Positions 11,101 to 22,957 of a stretch of DNA of 64,000 nucleotides are shown here, in pieces (positions within the stretch are counted from its first letter, which is position 1; every line of letters begins with the position of its first letter). Origin of the DNA: Diphasiastrum complanatum (taxonomy: Eukaryota > Streptophyta > Lycopodiopsida > Lycopodiales > Lycopodiaceae). A program made the translations under genes and the position numbers. The notes beneath the pieces were generated by a model. It was not told the origin of the DNA and did no database searches. It saw only the letters and a list, made by a program, of their open reading frames with translations. Location: positions 51,252,294-51,316,293 of the forward strand of contig CM055104.1 of the NCBI GenBank assembly GCA_029204225.1, given 5' to 3'.

Positions 11101-11927
11101 GTGGAATTTGACTATTGATTTATTTTTTTTTGCTCCTTGGGGTTTTTTGTTTGACACATTGGAATAGAATGATCTCTTTATATGATCAAAATTTGGAATG
11201 TTTGTGCAACGATCCATCGTGGGGCGGTCTCCTACACATGACTAGTATATGTATGCATATGCCCATAGTACGCAGACATTAATCAAGTTATTGGAGAGGC
11301 AAGGCATGTAGATAAATTGGGATGCTGCTCCCTAGGTACGACATCAAATCCATTTTATGTTCTTTAAACTTGTTATTCCTCCCACTCCCATACCATTTAA
11401 CAAAAGACTAATTCATGTATCTTGCAAATGAAGGAACAACAAGTTTCACCTGACGAACATGATGAGGATGGATCAAATAGATCTAACTAGTGTTTTAACT
11501 CTATAGCTAGCCTTTCCATGTTTACATATACTTATGTACATGTTTTTAGATCTATCGTTTTGATTCATACATTTTCCAAGGTCGTATCGATGTAGCTAGT
11601 TTATATGTATTCTTGAACCTTGACTAGTTATGTAATTGAACTGTATTTTTTTTGGCCCTAAACCATGTAGAAATGACTAGTTTGTTTGTTTTAAAGTGTA
11701 TTTTTCACATGTAATGACTCGCACGACATGTAATTTCAGTATTTGTGATTATTGTGGTGCAATGTAATTTATTTATCTATAGTTGAATGTAAAAAGTCAC
11801 CTATTTTGTTTGACTCTAGACCCTAAACTCATTTATTTGAATTTATTTCTTGCACTCATTAACTCTATAGGTTGTATTTTCTAGAACTATCTTTTATTGC
11901 TTGTAGCAATTATCATATGTATCCTCA
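11101..11927. other. No gene recognised
   Basis: AT-rich sequence without a convincing ORF. The part up to about 11230 is shared, inverted, with 51147-51240. It may be an intron or intergenic part of the fragment gene on either side. Confidence 0.4.
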
Positions 11928-12062
11928 ATGTCTCGTGACACATCTCCAAGTCATGGATCTGGCCGCAGTCGCGAGTCATCCTGTTTTTCATCCATGAGTG
12001 ACAATGAGGTCCTCAGTTATATGGATGGAATGTCTCCCTCGACTACAGGGAGAGACTACGGG
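11928..12062 (+). pseudogene. Exon split by the 12063-22822 insertion (left half)
   Basis: ATG 11928 opens MSRDTSPSHGSGRSRESS, a Ser/Arg-rich start, and remains open to RDYG at the insertion point. When the target duplication ACGGG is counted once, the frame continues at 22828 as IVGRHGVPVGWSTTHL. The frame match across the insertion indicates that a coding exon was interrupted. I do not recognise the protein. Confidence 0.5.
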
Positions 12063-12069
12063 TGTCATG

Positions 12070-12723
12070 TGTGAAAATTGTCAACATTTCCTAGCTAGTT
12101 TGAGGCCTAAATTGGCAATTTTTGTACATAGTTTTGGATCTAACCTTTCACACGTGTGAAAGAGACCTAGATACTTTTATTCTAGTATATATTTCATGTT
12201 GAAGAAGTCTCAAACTTCGGGACCTTCTAAATGACACTAAAATCATGTTATTTGGACATATAGGCCAAAATTGTCTATTTTAGGTTACTGGTGTCCTAAA
12301 ATTGGGTCCTAAGTTCTAGAGAGAGGAGAGAGAGTCATCTCTCTCACCTATATTAGGCTGAAATTCGTGGAGAACAGGTTGGAGAAACCTTTTGTATGCT
12401 TCATTGAGATCAATAGATCATTGTCATTGTTTCTTCCTCCATTGAGAGCATTGTTGTGTGTATTGTCTTCAAGCTATTGTGTATGATCTTAGGTGCTTTC
12501 CAAAAGTGATAGGCTGATGTATTATGGACTGTATAATGCTATTTTGGGCCGCACTTGATGTTTATGGAAGTTTCCATTTGTGATAAATGCTTTTTGATCA
12601 AGTTCTTTGCATTCTAGGTAGCATAGAATGTGTTGCCAATTCCTAGCTTATGTAGTTTGGAGTGCAAGCATTCAAGCCAATGATCTTGGAGTTTAGATCC
12701 ACTTAGGATCTGTATTTTTCACA
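12070..12723 (+). repeat. 5' LTR of the 12070-18592 copia
   Basis: 654 bp, near-identical to 17939-18592. A TATA-like AGTATATATTT occurs near 12185. It ends TTTTTCACA immediately before the PBS. Confidence 0.93.
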
Positions 12724-12735
12724 TGGTATCAGAGC
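12724..12735 (+). other. Primer-binding site, initiator tRNA-Met type
   Basis: TGGTATCAGAGC follows the 5' LTR directly. This is the standard site of plant copia elements. Confidence 0.9.
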
Positions 12736-13896
12736 TGGTTGGCTTCTATTTACAGTAAGTATTCCATTTTTGGTGATATTTGGATGTTTGATCAAGTTCT
12801 AGCATGATTTTGCATTGCTTTGTTGATCAAATCTTACTAACCTTTGTTTTGTGAGTTGAACTTGTGGATCAAAAGCATATTTCAGGTCTATTGAAGATCA
12901 GAGGCTGAAAAGAAACTATTTTGGATCAGATCATAACACCTAATCATTTGTGATTGTGAGGCTTGTGCATATTCAATACTAACAATGTTCTTTTCAATCC
13001 TATTGTTGACAATCTCCATTCTTGGATGAACACTCTCCTTAAGTGGATGAAACTTCTCCTTAAGTGGATGACAAATGCTCTTTTGAGTGAGTTGTAATTC
13101 TCCTAAAGGCTGAGCAAAGCTCCCATTTGGATGAAAGATCCCCTTTTTTTGGGTGAACATATTGTAAGCTCCATTGTGAAGAGCATATTGTAAAGATTGT
13201 CATCAATTTTGGCATAAATTTTGGTGTACTTTGTTGAGCATGTAAGTAACTCTCCTTATGTAATTTGATTGGAGCATTTGCTGGAAGGTGTTAACCATTA
13301 TGCAAGTGTGTTTTCAGGTTCTTAACAGGTTGAGGAACATTCTCATGTGAAGTGATCTTAGATCTACATCTAAACACCAAGATTTGACAAGATAGTGAAG
13401 CTAGTCTTGTGATTCACTAAGTGTGCTCATTCATTCACCTCTAAATCTTGTATTTATCACTTGCTGGAGTTTATAAACTTTTAGAAATGTGGTTTACATG
13501 TGGTTTTACAGGTTGAATCAATATCTTAGTGTGTTGATCATATGTTGATCAAGTTTGTTCATTACTAGGTAATCTTGGCATCCTAGTTTTGGGTATTTTC
13601 TAAGAATGCAAGTAACTCTTCACACCATAACTTGATTTGGTCACTTGCTGGAAAGTTTGAGAGCTTAAGCAAGAGTGTGTTCAGGTTGGTTTGATTTTGT
13701 AATCCATTCTTAGTGTGTGCAAAGTGTTGCATGTGTTTCAATCTTCCTTTCTATGCTTGGAAACCATCTAGGTTCAAGATAGAAGTGTTTTAGGGTCCTA
13801 AATCTTCATAGATCTCTTTATCTATCATTTGTTGAGAGAAAAGTGAGTGCTAAGTGCTTTAGGACAGAACCTAAAAGTTGAAGAAACATTAGAATC

Positions 13897-16800
13897 ATGG
13901 CTTCCAATGGTGGGATCATGCTAGAGTCTAGTGAAAGGTTGAGTTCATCAAACTACTCTACTTGGAAAGTGAGGATGGAGTCCTTACTTGAGTTGAATGA
14001 ACTCATGGACATAGTTGCAGAAATTGAAGAGAGACCTCTCACACTTCAAGAGCAACAAAGGTTTGATAAGAAGGCCAAAAGGGCTCTTCATATCATTAAA
14101 ATGAATGTTACAAATGAACTTCTCAAGGAAGTTGGAAAGTGTCAAAGTGCAAGTGAGGCATGGAATGCCTTAAAGAAGCTCTTTGAATCAAAGTCCACAT
14201 CTAGGGTATTGACCCTAAGGAGACAAATATTTTCTAGTAGGCAAAGAGAGGGTGAAAGTGCTCATGCATTTATCTTGAGAGTTAAGTCCCTAAGTGATGA
14301 TTTAGCATGCATTGATGAGAACATAAAAGATGGTGAAATAGTCCAAGTTATGTTGAATGGTTTGCTAAATGAACATGCTAACCTTGTGCAAAGTTTTGCC
14401 ATTCAAAGAGTCTTGCCAAGTGTGGTTGACTTGCAAGAAATCTTATTGGCTGAAGAACATAGGTTGCAATCAAAGCTTGATGGTGCATCCTTGCAAGGTG
14501 GAGGTGAAGAGGCTTTCTTCACAAAAGGCAAATTCAAGGGCAAAGGTAAAGGCAAAGGGAAATGGTCCAAAGGTGGTAACTTTGATCATGATGATCACTC
14601 TTCCTCTTCCTCTTCTACTAAGAACAATAAGTCAAAGTTCAAGTGCTTTTATTGTGGGATAAAAGGTCATTTTGCAAATGAATGTTATAAGAAGAAAAGA
14701 GAGCAAGGAGAGAGGCAAGGAAATCTTACAATAGATGAGGAAGAACATAACACATGTGGATCACTTGTTATGACTTCAAGTTTGTTAGCCAACATAGATG
14801 ATAATGATCCTTGGTGGATTGATAGTGGAGCCTCATCTCACATGACAAGACATAAGGAATACTTTACATCCTTATTGTCTTATGAGGGAGAAGGTAACAT
14901 CATCTACACTGCAAATGATGGTCAATGTGACATCAAAGGCATAGGCACTATTCCTATTTCCCTTTCAACAAATAGGAAAGCAAATCTTGAAAATGTTTTG
15001 TACATTCCTTCAATCACTAAGAATTTGCTTAGTGTAAGTCAAATGATTGACAAAGGACTTGATGTGGAGTTCATTGGAGATGCATGTTTGATAAGTAAAT
15101 GTGGATCCTTGATTGCTCAAGGTAGGAGGCATGGTAAACTTTTCAAGCTTGATGCATGTGTGATCTCTAATCATGAAGGATGTATGGCTAGGGAGCAATT
15201 GACAAACCAAGAAGTTTGGCACAAGAGGTTGGGCCATCTCAACTTCAAATCTTTGGAGGTAATGGCAAAGAAAGAGCTTGTTCTTGGTCTCCCTAAAAGT
15301 CTTTTTGCAAACAATAGTGTTTGTGAACATTGTGCCTTGTCCAAATCTCATAGACTTGCTTATTCTAGATCTACTTCTAGATCTAAAGAAGCTTTTCAAC
15401 TTGTGCATTCTGATATTCATTCTTCTAGTACAACTAGCAATGGTGGGGCAAAGATGTATGCAACTTTCATTGATGACTTTAGTAGGTATACTTGGATCTA
15501 TCTTCTTAAAAGTAAGGATGAAGTGTTTGCTGCATTTGTCAAGTTCAAGAATGAAATGGAAAACCAATTCAATACAAAGATCAAATGCTTAAGATCTGAT
15601 AATGGAGGGGAATACACCTCAAATAGGTTCAAAGACTTTTGTATAGCACATGGGATTAAGAGGGAGATGTCTAGTCCTAGGACTCCACAACAGAATGGAG
15701 TGGCCGAGAGGAAGAATAGAACCCTTTGTGAATGTGCCAAGGCAATGAGACTACATGCTAATCTTGCTAAGTCTTTTTGGGGGGAAGCTTTAGCATGTGC
15801 TAACTATCTATGTAATAGATGGACAAGTGCTTCCTTGGATGGTAAAACTCCTCATGAGGTTCTTTATGGTAGAAGGCCGAGTGTCAAGCATTGTAGGATC
15901 TTTGGATGTACATGTTTTGTCAATATCACACTTGATGATAGAACTAAAGAAGATCCTTCATCAAAGAAGGGTGTGTTTGTTGGCTATAGTGAAGTAAGCA
16001 AGGCTTACAAAGTGTACATTCCTTCTACAAAGAAAGTTGTCATAAGTAGGGATGTCATCTTTCATGAAGAGAATGTTTCCAATGTTGTTGATGTTGATGT
16101 TGATGTGCCTACTAATCATCATGATGTGCAAGATGTCTTGGATGAAGATGGAGATGCCACTCCAAAGCAAACTTCAAGGAAGACTCAAAGGCAAAGGGCT
16201 AAGCCATCAAGGCTAACCTATGATGAAAAAGGAAAGCAAGTGGTGGACAACTCTAACTTTGCTTTTCTTACCTCTTTTGATGAACCAACTTGTGTAGGTG
16301 AAGCAATTCAAAAGAAGGAATGGATCCAAGCCATGGATCATGAGCATCAAGCACTCATCAAAAGCAACACATGGAGGCTGGTAAAGCTTCCAAAGGACAA
16401 GAAGGCAATTGGTTGTAAGTGGATCTTCAAGATCAAGACAAATCAAGATGGATCAATCAACAAGTACAAGGCAAGGTTGGTGGCAAAGGGGTATGCTCAA
16501 GAATATGGTATTGACTATGATGAGACCTTTGCACCCGTGGCAAAGATGGTAACTATTCGAATCCTAATCTCTCTTGCAACTCTTTATGATTGGGATATGT
16601 GGCAAATGGATGTTACTAATGCCTTCTTGAATGGTGATCTTGAAGAAGATATTTACATGGAGCAACTCAAGTGGCAATTTCTTCAAGGCAAGGAAGATCT
16701 CGTTGAGGTTTGGTTTGAGCTCAAATGGGCTGGTTTTATTAGGTTTGATACTCAACTTCATCTACTCTACTTCATGTTGGATAGAAGTGTAGAAATCTAT

Positions 16801-17925
16801 CTTTTGGTTTATGATGGTGACATTGTTTTCACTAACTATAGTGAAAGGTTGAAATCAAGCAATGATGAGATCTTGTGGGATGTTAATCATGTGTTTGAGA
16901 GGGAGTATCTTCAGAGGTTCAGATCTGAAGATGTTTATAAATGCAAAGTCCTTGATGTTTTATTGGAAGATCAAGATGTTGATCTTGAATTGCTTCATCA
17001 ACACCAAGAGGCAAGTAGCAATTGGAAGCTAGTCAAAAGCATGAAAGGGGAGCCACATGGGCAAAGCATCTTGGATCTGTTTTTACAGGTCCTTGAAGGT
17101 TCAAGTAAGGTTCTTGGAGCAGCAAGGAAGTGTCCTTTTACTCTACCTTACTTGTTTAATCTCATGTATGAACATTGTCATGTCAATGTGTTGGAATTGT
17201 CAAAATTCAATGAAACTAGTTCCACAGTTTTGCATCTTTTGGATCTTGGAGATGGAATAGTTATCATTGCTGGTTATTATGATCAAGTACATGCATTCAT
17301 TCAAATCTCAAAAGATATGGAAGTGGTCAATATGTTTACTTTTGAGCAAAGTTCAAGATCTAGCATCCTAGTGTTGGCAAATTGGCAAATTGTTGACAAT
17401 GTAGGATCAAGCGTTATATGCAAATCTTGTGGAGATACTTCAAGTATTTCAAGTTCAGGTTTTGCTCATTCAAATGGAACAGAGAACACATCATTTTGGC
17501 ATTCATTCACTCAAGGGCTTTTGTGGATTGGAGATCTACAAAGGCAAGGTGGTGATGGAGGTTCATTCATGGAGATACATGGTGCATTCACTATGGGCAT
17601 AGTGGAATGTGGACGAGGCATGCAAACACCTGTTGGTTACTTTCACTTAAAACTTGTTTGCTGCTGTTTTACAGAGAACTCAAAGGTGGATACATGGAGG
17701 AATCCTTTCATTGTTATTCTATGTTCTTTTACATGTATCTTGTTCACCATTCTATGTAAAATTGATGTAAGAAATAGTGAAGCATCCTATATGGGCACTA
17801 TTATCTATATCAATTATGTTGTACTTCATATTGTACATATTAGAACACTTGAAAAGAGATCTATCATCATGATGGAGATCATTCTTAGGTTGGAGCAAAG
17901 TAGTGTTGTAAAACTAGCAAGTTAA
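13897..17925 (+). CDS. Copia gag-protease-integrase polyprotein with ruined RT
   Basis: One uninterrupted 1342-residue frame. Gag occupies about residues 1-235 (KRALHIIKMNVTNELLKEVG). A zinc knuckle CFYCGIKGHFANEC lies near 250-263 and an aspartic protease WWIDSGASSHMT near 306-317. Integrase has an HHCC zinc site (HKRLGHLN ... CEHCALSKSH, about 441-483) and a catalytic core (HSDIHS, LRSDNGGEY, PQQNGVAERKNRTL, about 504-610). The RT starts normally (CKWIFKIKTNQDG ... QMDVTNAFLNGDLEEDIYMEQ, about 838-925) and then collapses. The SLYGLKQ region is lost and the YVDD box reads VYDGDIV. RNase H is absent. The last 300 or so residues (LVKSMKGEPHGQSILDLFLQ onward) are unlike normal copia but recur in two other copies here. 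The start was chosen from the gag alignment with the copia at 25226. Confidence 0.93.
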   Translation: MASNGGIMLESSERLSSSNYSTWKVRMESLLELNELMDIVAEIEERPLTLQEQQRFDKKAKRALHIIKMNVTNELLKEVGKCQSASEAWNALKKLFESKSTSRVLTLRRQIFSSRQREGESAHAFILRVKSLSDDLACIDENIKDGEIVQVMLNGLLNEHANLVQSFAIQRVLPSVVDLQEILLAEEHRLQSKLDGASLQGGGEEAFFTKGKFKGKGKGKGKWSKGGNFDHDDHSSSSSSTKNNKSKFKCFYCGIKGHFANECYKKKREQGERQGNLTIDEEEHNTCGSLVMTSSLLANIDDNDPWWIDSGASSHMTRHKEYFTSLLSYEGEGNIIYTANDGQCDIKGIGTIPISLSTNRKANLENVLYIPSITKNLLSVSQMIDKGLDVEFIGDACLISKCGSLIAQGRRHGKLFKLDACVISNHEGCMAREQLTNQEVWHKRLGHLNFKSLEVMAKKELVLGLPKSLFANNSVCEHCALSKSHRLAYSRSTSRSKEAFQLVHSDIHSSSTTSNGGAKMYATFIDDFSRYTWIYLLKSKDEVFAAFVKFKNEMENQFNTKIKCLRSDNGGEYTSNRFKDFCIAHGIKREMSSPRTPQQNGVAERKNRTLCECAKAMRLHANLAKSFWGEALACANYLCNRWTSASLDGKTPHEVLYGRRPSVKHCRIFGCTCFVNITLDDRTKEDPSSKKGVFVGYSEVSKAYKVYIPSTKKVVISRDVIFHEENVSNVVDVDVDVPTNHHDVQDVLDEDGDATPKQTSRKTQRQRAKPSRLTYDEKGKQVVDNSNFAFLTSFDEPTCVGEAIQKKEWIQAMDHEHQALIKSNTWRLVKLPKDKKAIGCKWIFKIKTNQDGSINKYKARLVAKGYAQEYGIDYDETFAPVAKMVTIRILISLATLYDWDMWQMDVTNAFLNGDLEEDIYMEQLKWQFLQGKEDLVEVWFELKWAGFIRFDTQLHLLYFMLDRSVEIYLLVYDGDIVFTNYSERLKSSNDEILWDVNHVFEREYLQRFRSEDVYKCKVLDVLLEDQDVDLELLHQHQEASSNWKLVKSMKGEPHGQSILDLFLQVLEGSSKVLGAARKCPFTLPYLFNLMYEHCHVNVLELSKFNETSSTVLHLLDLGDGIVIIAGYYDQVHAFIQISKDMEVVNMFTFEQSSRSSILVLANWQIVDNVGSSVICKSCGDTSSISSSGFAHSNGTENTSFWHSFTQGLLWIGDLQRQGGDGGSFMEIHGAFTMGIVECGRGMQTPVGYFHLKLVCCCFTENSKVDTWRNPFIVILCSFTCILFTILCKIDVRNSEASYMGTIIYINYVVLHIVHIRTLEKRSIIMMEIILRLEQSSVVKLAS

Positions 17926-17938
17926 GTTGAAGAGGGAG

Positions 17939-18592
17939 TGTGAAAATTGTCAACATTTCCTAGCTAGTTTGAGGCCTAAATTGGCAATTTTTGTACATAG
18001 TTTTGGATCTAACCTTTCACACGTGTGAAAGAGACCTAGATACTTTTATTCTAGTATATATTTCATGTTGAAGAAGTCTCAAACTTCGGGACCTTCTAAA
18101 TGACACTAAAATCATGTTATTTGGACATATAGGCCAAAATTGGCTATTTTAGGTTACTGGTGTCCTAAAATTGGGTCCTAAGTTCTAGAGAGAGGAGAGA
18201 GAGTCATCTCTCTCACCTATATTAGGCTGAAATTCGTGGAGAACAGGTTGGAGAAACCTTTTGTATGCTTCATTGAGATCAATAGATCATTGTCATTGTT
18301 TCTTCCTCCATTGAGAGCATTGTTGTGTGTATTGTCTTCAAGCTATTGTGTATGATCTTAGGTGCTTTCCAAAAGTGATAGGCTGATGTATTATGGACTG
18401 TATAATGCTATTTTGGGCCGCACTTGATGTTTATGGAAGTTTCCATTTGTGATAAATGCTTTTTGATCAAGTTCTTTGCATTCTAGGTAGCATAGAATGT
18501 GTTGCCAATTCCTAGCTTATGTAGTTTGGAGTGCAAGCATTCAAGCCAATGATCTTGGAGTTTAGATCCACTTAGGATCTGTATTTTTCACA
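17939..18592 (+). repeat. 3' LTR of the 12070-18592 copia
   Basis: 654 bp. It is preceded by the purine tract GAAGAGGGAG at about 17929-17938 and followed by TSD TCATG. Confidence 0.93.
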
Positions 18593-18597
18593 TCATG

Positions 18598-19128
18598 TAC
18601 TACTAGTACATTAGTGCTTATCAATGCATCATAATATTCATTGTAAGCTTTGTAGGCCCAAAAAGAGCTATTAGCCTTAAGAACAAGGCGGTTCCCTCTT
18701 TAGGCCCTCCAAAGTAGTTAATAAGGATAATGGGCCAACAAGGGCCCAATGTAGTTTGAATAATACTTAACAAGGGCTAACTATTCCTCAAGATAGTTAA
18801 GTTAAGTTAAGTAAGAGCATTTTCTATAACTAGGCAAGAGACATCATTTTGCGAATCTTTTGGCTCATTTACAAGTGAGAGCTTCTTGCTTCCTCCTTGT
18901 GAATATGAGCTATGGGAATTTCCATTGTTAGGTCTCATGTGCCTTATCTACATGAATCCATGCTCCATTTCCATTGATTGTACTCTTTCTTTCATTTCTA
19001 TTGAGATTCTATGGAGATCCTTGTGTTTCTAGCTTTCTATGGATATGCTATCTTGAATGCTTTGTACTTTTCTTGCTCTTAACTTTACATCCATGTAATT
19101 GCTATTTGCTTAGATTTGGCACATGACA
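18598..19128 (+). repeat. Left LTR of the gypsy-derived element (main part)
   Basis: This is the continuation of the LTR begun at 12063-12069. It matches 22290-22822 closely, with a few differences by eye, and ends GGCACATGACA. Confidence 0.88.
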
Positions 19129-19133
19129 TTTCT

Positions 19134-19145
19134 AGGTATCAGAGC
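19134..19145 (+). other. Primer-binding site (tRNA-Met-like, one base changed)
   Basis: AGGTATCAGAGC begins five bases after the LTR end. The first base is A instead of the T of the standard TGGTATCAGAGC, so the site may be weakened. Confidence 0.65.
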
Positions 19146-20160
19146 ATATATCCATGATTCATGATGATTATATGAGAATTCCATTAAATTTGATGAGTTA
19201 ATTGTTTTTGTAGCTTTCTTTTTGTTAATTTTTTACTTTGAAATTTTCAATTCTGTTCAGATGAATTTTTTACATCTAATTTCATTTTTATTTCTAATTT
19301 GATTCAATAGGTTTGTAGAGCTTTGTTTTAGCTTTAATTTTCACAATTTTCAAGCCATTTGGATAAGAGATGCAAAAGTTATTGCACTTTTTCCAAAAGC
19401 TATCAAAATAGGTGACTAGAATTTTGCTTTCACTTGATTTGAAATTTTCAGATTTTATCTGAGTTTTTATTTTAAGTTTCTTTCCATTCAATTTTAGAGC
19501 ATTGTCTTAGCTTTGATTTGATCCATATGGCAGGTCATTTGGATTAGTATCCAAAAAGTTGTGACAATTCTTGATTCCTAGCTCTAGTTTTGTTAGTTTT
19601 CTTTCTTCAAAATTTTCAGCCCTGTTGTATTGTTAATTTGGCCAATTAAATCACATTTAATCATTGATTTGATATACAACTTGATAGAGCTTGTTGTTAG
19701 CTTTTCAGAGGTACCAAGTTTGTGTGATTTGGATCAATATTGAGTAAGTTATGATCAAATTACTAGAGATGGGTCAGAATAGCCAGAATCTTGAAATTTT
19801 TTTGTTGGATCTTTCCAAGTGAGAGAGAAGCACTTCAAATTTTCAGATCTGAAGTTTAGTTTCCTTTGTAACTTTTTTTTACATTCTTCATTTTGAAGTT
19901 TTTTACAAAAAAAAAACCTAACCCTACCTTCCTAGCCCTAACCTCTACGCGACTAAACCTAGCCTAACCCTCATTCACCCCTCCATGTACCCTAGGTTAA
20001 CCTTTTCTCTCTCTTCTCTCCTCTCTCAACTATTCTTGTTATGAAACAAGATGCCAAAAACTGATTGAGGAAGCCTTGTGTGGCTTGCTGCTACGATCCA
20101 GGTTTGCTTTGGCATTTGGTAACCTGACATCATGGCAGCTGCTGCGGGGAGCATCATTGC
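19146..20160 (+). other. Gypsy leader, no gene
   Basis: AT-rich leader sequence conserved, inverted, at 50083-51128. A stretch near 19917-20002 is rich in degenerate CCTAACCC-like words. No ORF is supported. Confidence 0.6.
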
Positions 20161-20164
20161 ATTG

Positions 20165-20600
<436 letters not shown>

Positions 20601-20859
20601 GGTTACATTCTTTCTCTCTCTACCTATTCCCTGCCTGAGAAAAATTTTAGTTTTCTTAAAAAAATTTTACGGTTGCCCCCAATCCTTCACGAGCACCCAA
20701 ATGCACCATATAGATAGCCGTTAAAAAAATTTACCATAAAACTTTTTAATTCCCTACGGTTCTTGCAATTTCTCCCAAGCACCAAAACAATTCATGGATC
20801 TCAAAGTTTATACAATCCAGTTTGTAAAAAAATTACAACCCCCTTTTCTAAGTTGACTA

Positions 20860-22289
20860 AAGATGAAGATGATTCCAGCAATGAGTGAAGTGACAACGAT
20901 GAAGCAGATGAGAGAAGTGAGGACAATGAGTCAGATGAGCAAAGTGATGACGAGAGTGAAGGCCCAGATCTAGACACAATTGCAACAACAGATGGTGAAA
21001 ATCAAGATTCAAACAAAGGTCAAGATTCAGATCGGGATGTGAAGATAATTGAATATCCTTTCGAGTTTCACTTCAACCATCAAAGTCCGGAACTTGACTT
21101 ACATCGATGCCTTAATCTGGTCAATGAACAAGCAACTGCATGATATGGGAGCTTTTGAGAATAATTTTATTTTTGATAATGATCTAAGGGAGTGTGAGGT
21201 ATTCAACATGGATACTAGTAGAGATGAAGAGATTTCATCAATCCAGGAAAATTCTACTTGTACAACGTCTCATGGATCCATTAGTCAAGAGCTTCAAGTG
21301 GCTTTTGTTGGAGAACCTTACTCCTATGGATTCTCTAGAATTCAAAAGCCAATATGTAATTCACGTGCATGTTTGGAATGTATGATGTGAATAATGATTG
21401 GGAATACTCTCTCAGTCAACCAACACTCTATAGAAGCTAATTTTAAAATATGCCATCAATCTATATCAGTTTCTTTGGAGAGGTCTACATTGCTCAGTGG
21501 ACTCTAATGTAATCAATCTTCAATTGAGTAATGTCAACAATGATTGTTCATCAATGGTTATTTGGAACAATCAAGACATCAAATCCCTGGTTCAACTTTG
21601 GATTGGGATTGATGCTTCAACGATGGGCAACTGCAAATTTTATATTTCGAGACAAGAGTCTATTTTTGAGGTCAATCAGGTCAAATATTCACAACCACCT
21701 ATGAATGAGGTATTGACCAAATTTGAAAAAATATATTTCGGTCAACAGTATGCCCATAATTACGTCTCACCATATGACCAGATTTCAATATTCATGCCGA
21801 CTACTTCGTATAGAGCGTTTATATTTGAACAACAATTCATGACTACCATTGCTCATGGAAGAATTATAATGTTTTTCATTAAGTTGGTTAAACAACATGG
21901 ATTGCCAGTTACGGTAGAAGAGCCAAATGCAACACAAAACCAAGAATCCAAGGGAATTGGATAAGCATCCAATTTGTTATGATGTCGAGGCAGCAGACAA
22001 AAGAGGATATTGCGGTGATGCACTCTGTCCATTCCATATAGATTGATTGCCAACAAGCAATATGGTGCTTCATCAAACTCTTCTTCGACCATCAATTTTT
22101 CTCCATGGGAACAAGGATAACAGTCTGAAGCTAACAAAATGGATTCAATTCGACAGCTTTGGATTTGTAATGAGACAATAATTTTGTGGACGACACATCC
22201 TCATCAATTCTGACTACTTAACCAAGGTGATCCAGCTAATCAGACAAGCGTCTTTATTTTTTAGGACAAAAATGTTTAAGTAGGTCGAG
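20860..22289 (+). pseudogene. Degenerate gypsy internal region with integrase-like remnant
   Basis: An acidic stretch is encoded near 20870-21010 (DNDEADERSEDNESDEQSDD). The ORF at 21497-21964 contains DQISIFMPTTSY and, about 40 residues on, FFIKLVKQHGLPVTV. The order matches the gypsy integrase core, where DRLTKxAHFIP is followed by F...VVKLHGLP. Catalytic aspartates are not preserved. Sequence at about 21740-22125 is shared, inverted, with 47446-47790. An antisense ORF over the same place is a shadow. Confidence 0.5.
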
Positions 22290-22822
22290 TGTCATGTACT
22301 ACTAGTACATGCTTATCAATGCATCAGAATATCCATTGTAAGCTTTGTAGGCCCAGAAGGAGCTATTAGCCTTAAGAACAAAGCGGTTCCCCCTTTAGGC
22401 CCTCCAAAGTAATTAATAAGGATAATAGGCCAACAAGGGCCCAATGTAGTTTGAATAATACTTAACAAGGGCTAACTATCTCTCAAGATAGTTAAGTTAA
22501 GTTAAGTAAGAGCATTGTCTATAACTAGACAAGAGACATCATTTTGTGAATCTTTTGGCTCATTTGCAAGTAAGAGCTTCTTGCTTCCTCCTTGTGAATA
22601 TGAGCTATGGGGATTTCCATTGTTAGGTCTCATGTGCCTTATCTACATGAATCCATGCTCCATTTCCATTGATTGTACTCTTTCTTTCATTCTATTGAGA
22701 TTCTATGGAGATCCTTTGTTTCTAGCTTTCTATGGATATGCTATCTTGAATGTTTTATACTTTTCTTGCTCTTAGCTTTACTTCCATTGTAATTGCTATT
22801 TGCTTAGATTTGGCACATGACA
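22290..22822 (+). repeat. Right LTR of the gypsy-derived element
   Basis: 533 bp, TGTCATGTACTAC to GGCACATGACA, followed by TSD ACGGG at 22823-22827. The upstream purine tract is weak. Confidence 0.9.
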
Positions 22823-22957
22823 ACGGGATCGTTGGGAGGCACGGAGTTCCAGTAGGTTGGTCGACTACCCATCTACATCATCTCATTCTGAGAAGATTCA
22901 GTCCCCACAACCCTCCGACCGAGGTGTTGTTCCCTTCCACGAGAGTCTATCCAGCGG
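22823..22957 (+). pseudogene. Exon split by the 12063-22822 insertion (right half)
   Basis: This continues in frame from 12062 when one ACGGG is removed: IVGRHGVPVGWSTTHLHHL, then FSPHNPPTEVLFPST. It is cut at 22958 by the next LTR. No family recognised. Confidence 0.45.

Larger units (their letters stand above)
12070..18592 (+). mobile_element. Ty1/copia element, TSD TCATG, RT-defective
   Basis: The 654-bp LTRs (12070-12723 and 17939-18592) begin TGTGAAAATTG and end TTTTTCACA. I noticed one mismatch when comparing them by eye. The 5-bp duplication TCATG lies at 12065-12069 and 18593-18597. The PBS TGGTATCAGAGC follows the left LTR, and GAGGGAG precedes the right LTR. A 1342-codon ORF occupies 13897-17925. 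The long leader 12724-13896 has no ORF of note. The near-identical LTRs suggest a recent insertion even though the reverse transcriptase is defective, so it probably moved using another copia's enzymes. Confidence 0.95.

Noticed and set aside
19917-20002. CCTAACCC-like words resembling plant telomere repeat
   Set aside because: Too degenerate and short; also present inverted in the related gypsy at about 50270-50335, so it is part of the element's leader and not a telomere.
21853-22137. Antisense ORF MVEEEFDEAPYCLL-like, repeated at 47469-47717
   Set aside because: It recurs only because the gypsy sequence recurs. The sense strand reads as integrase-like, so the antisense frame is a shadow.
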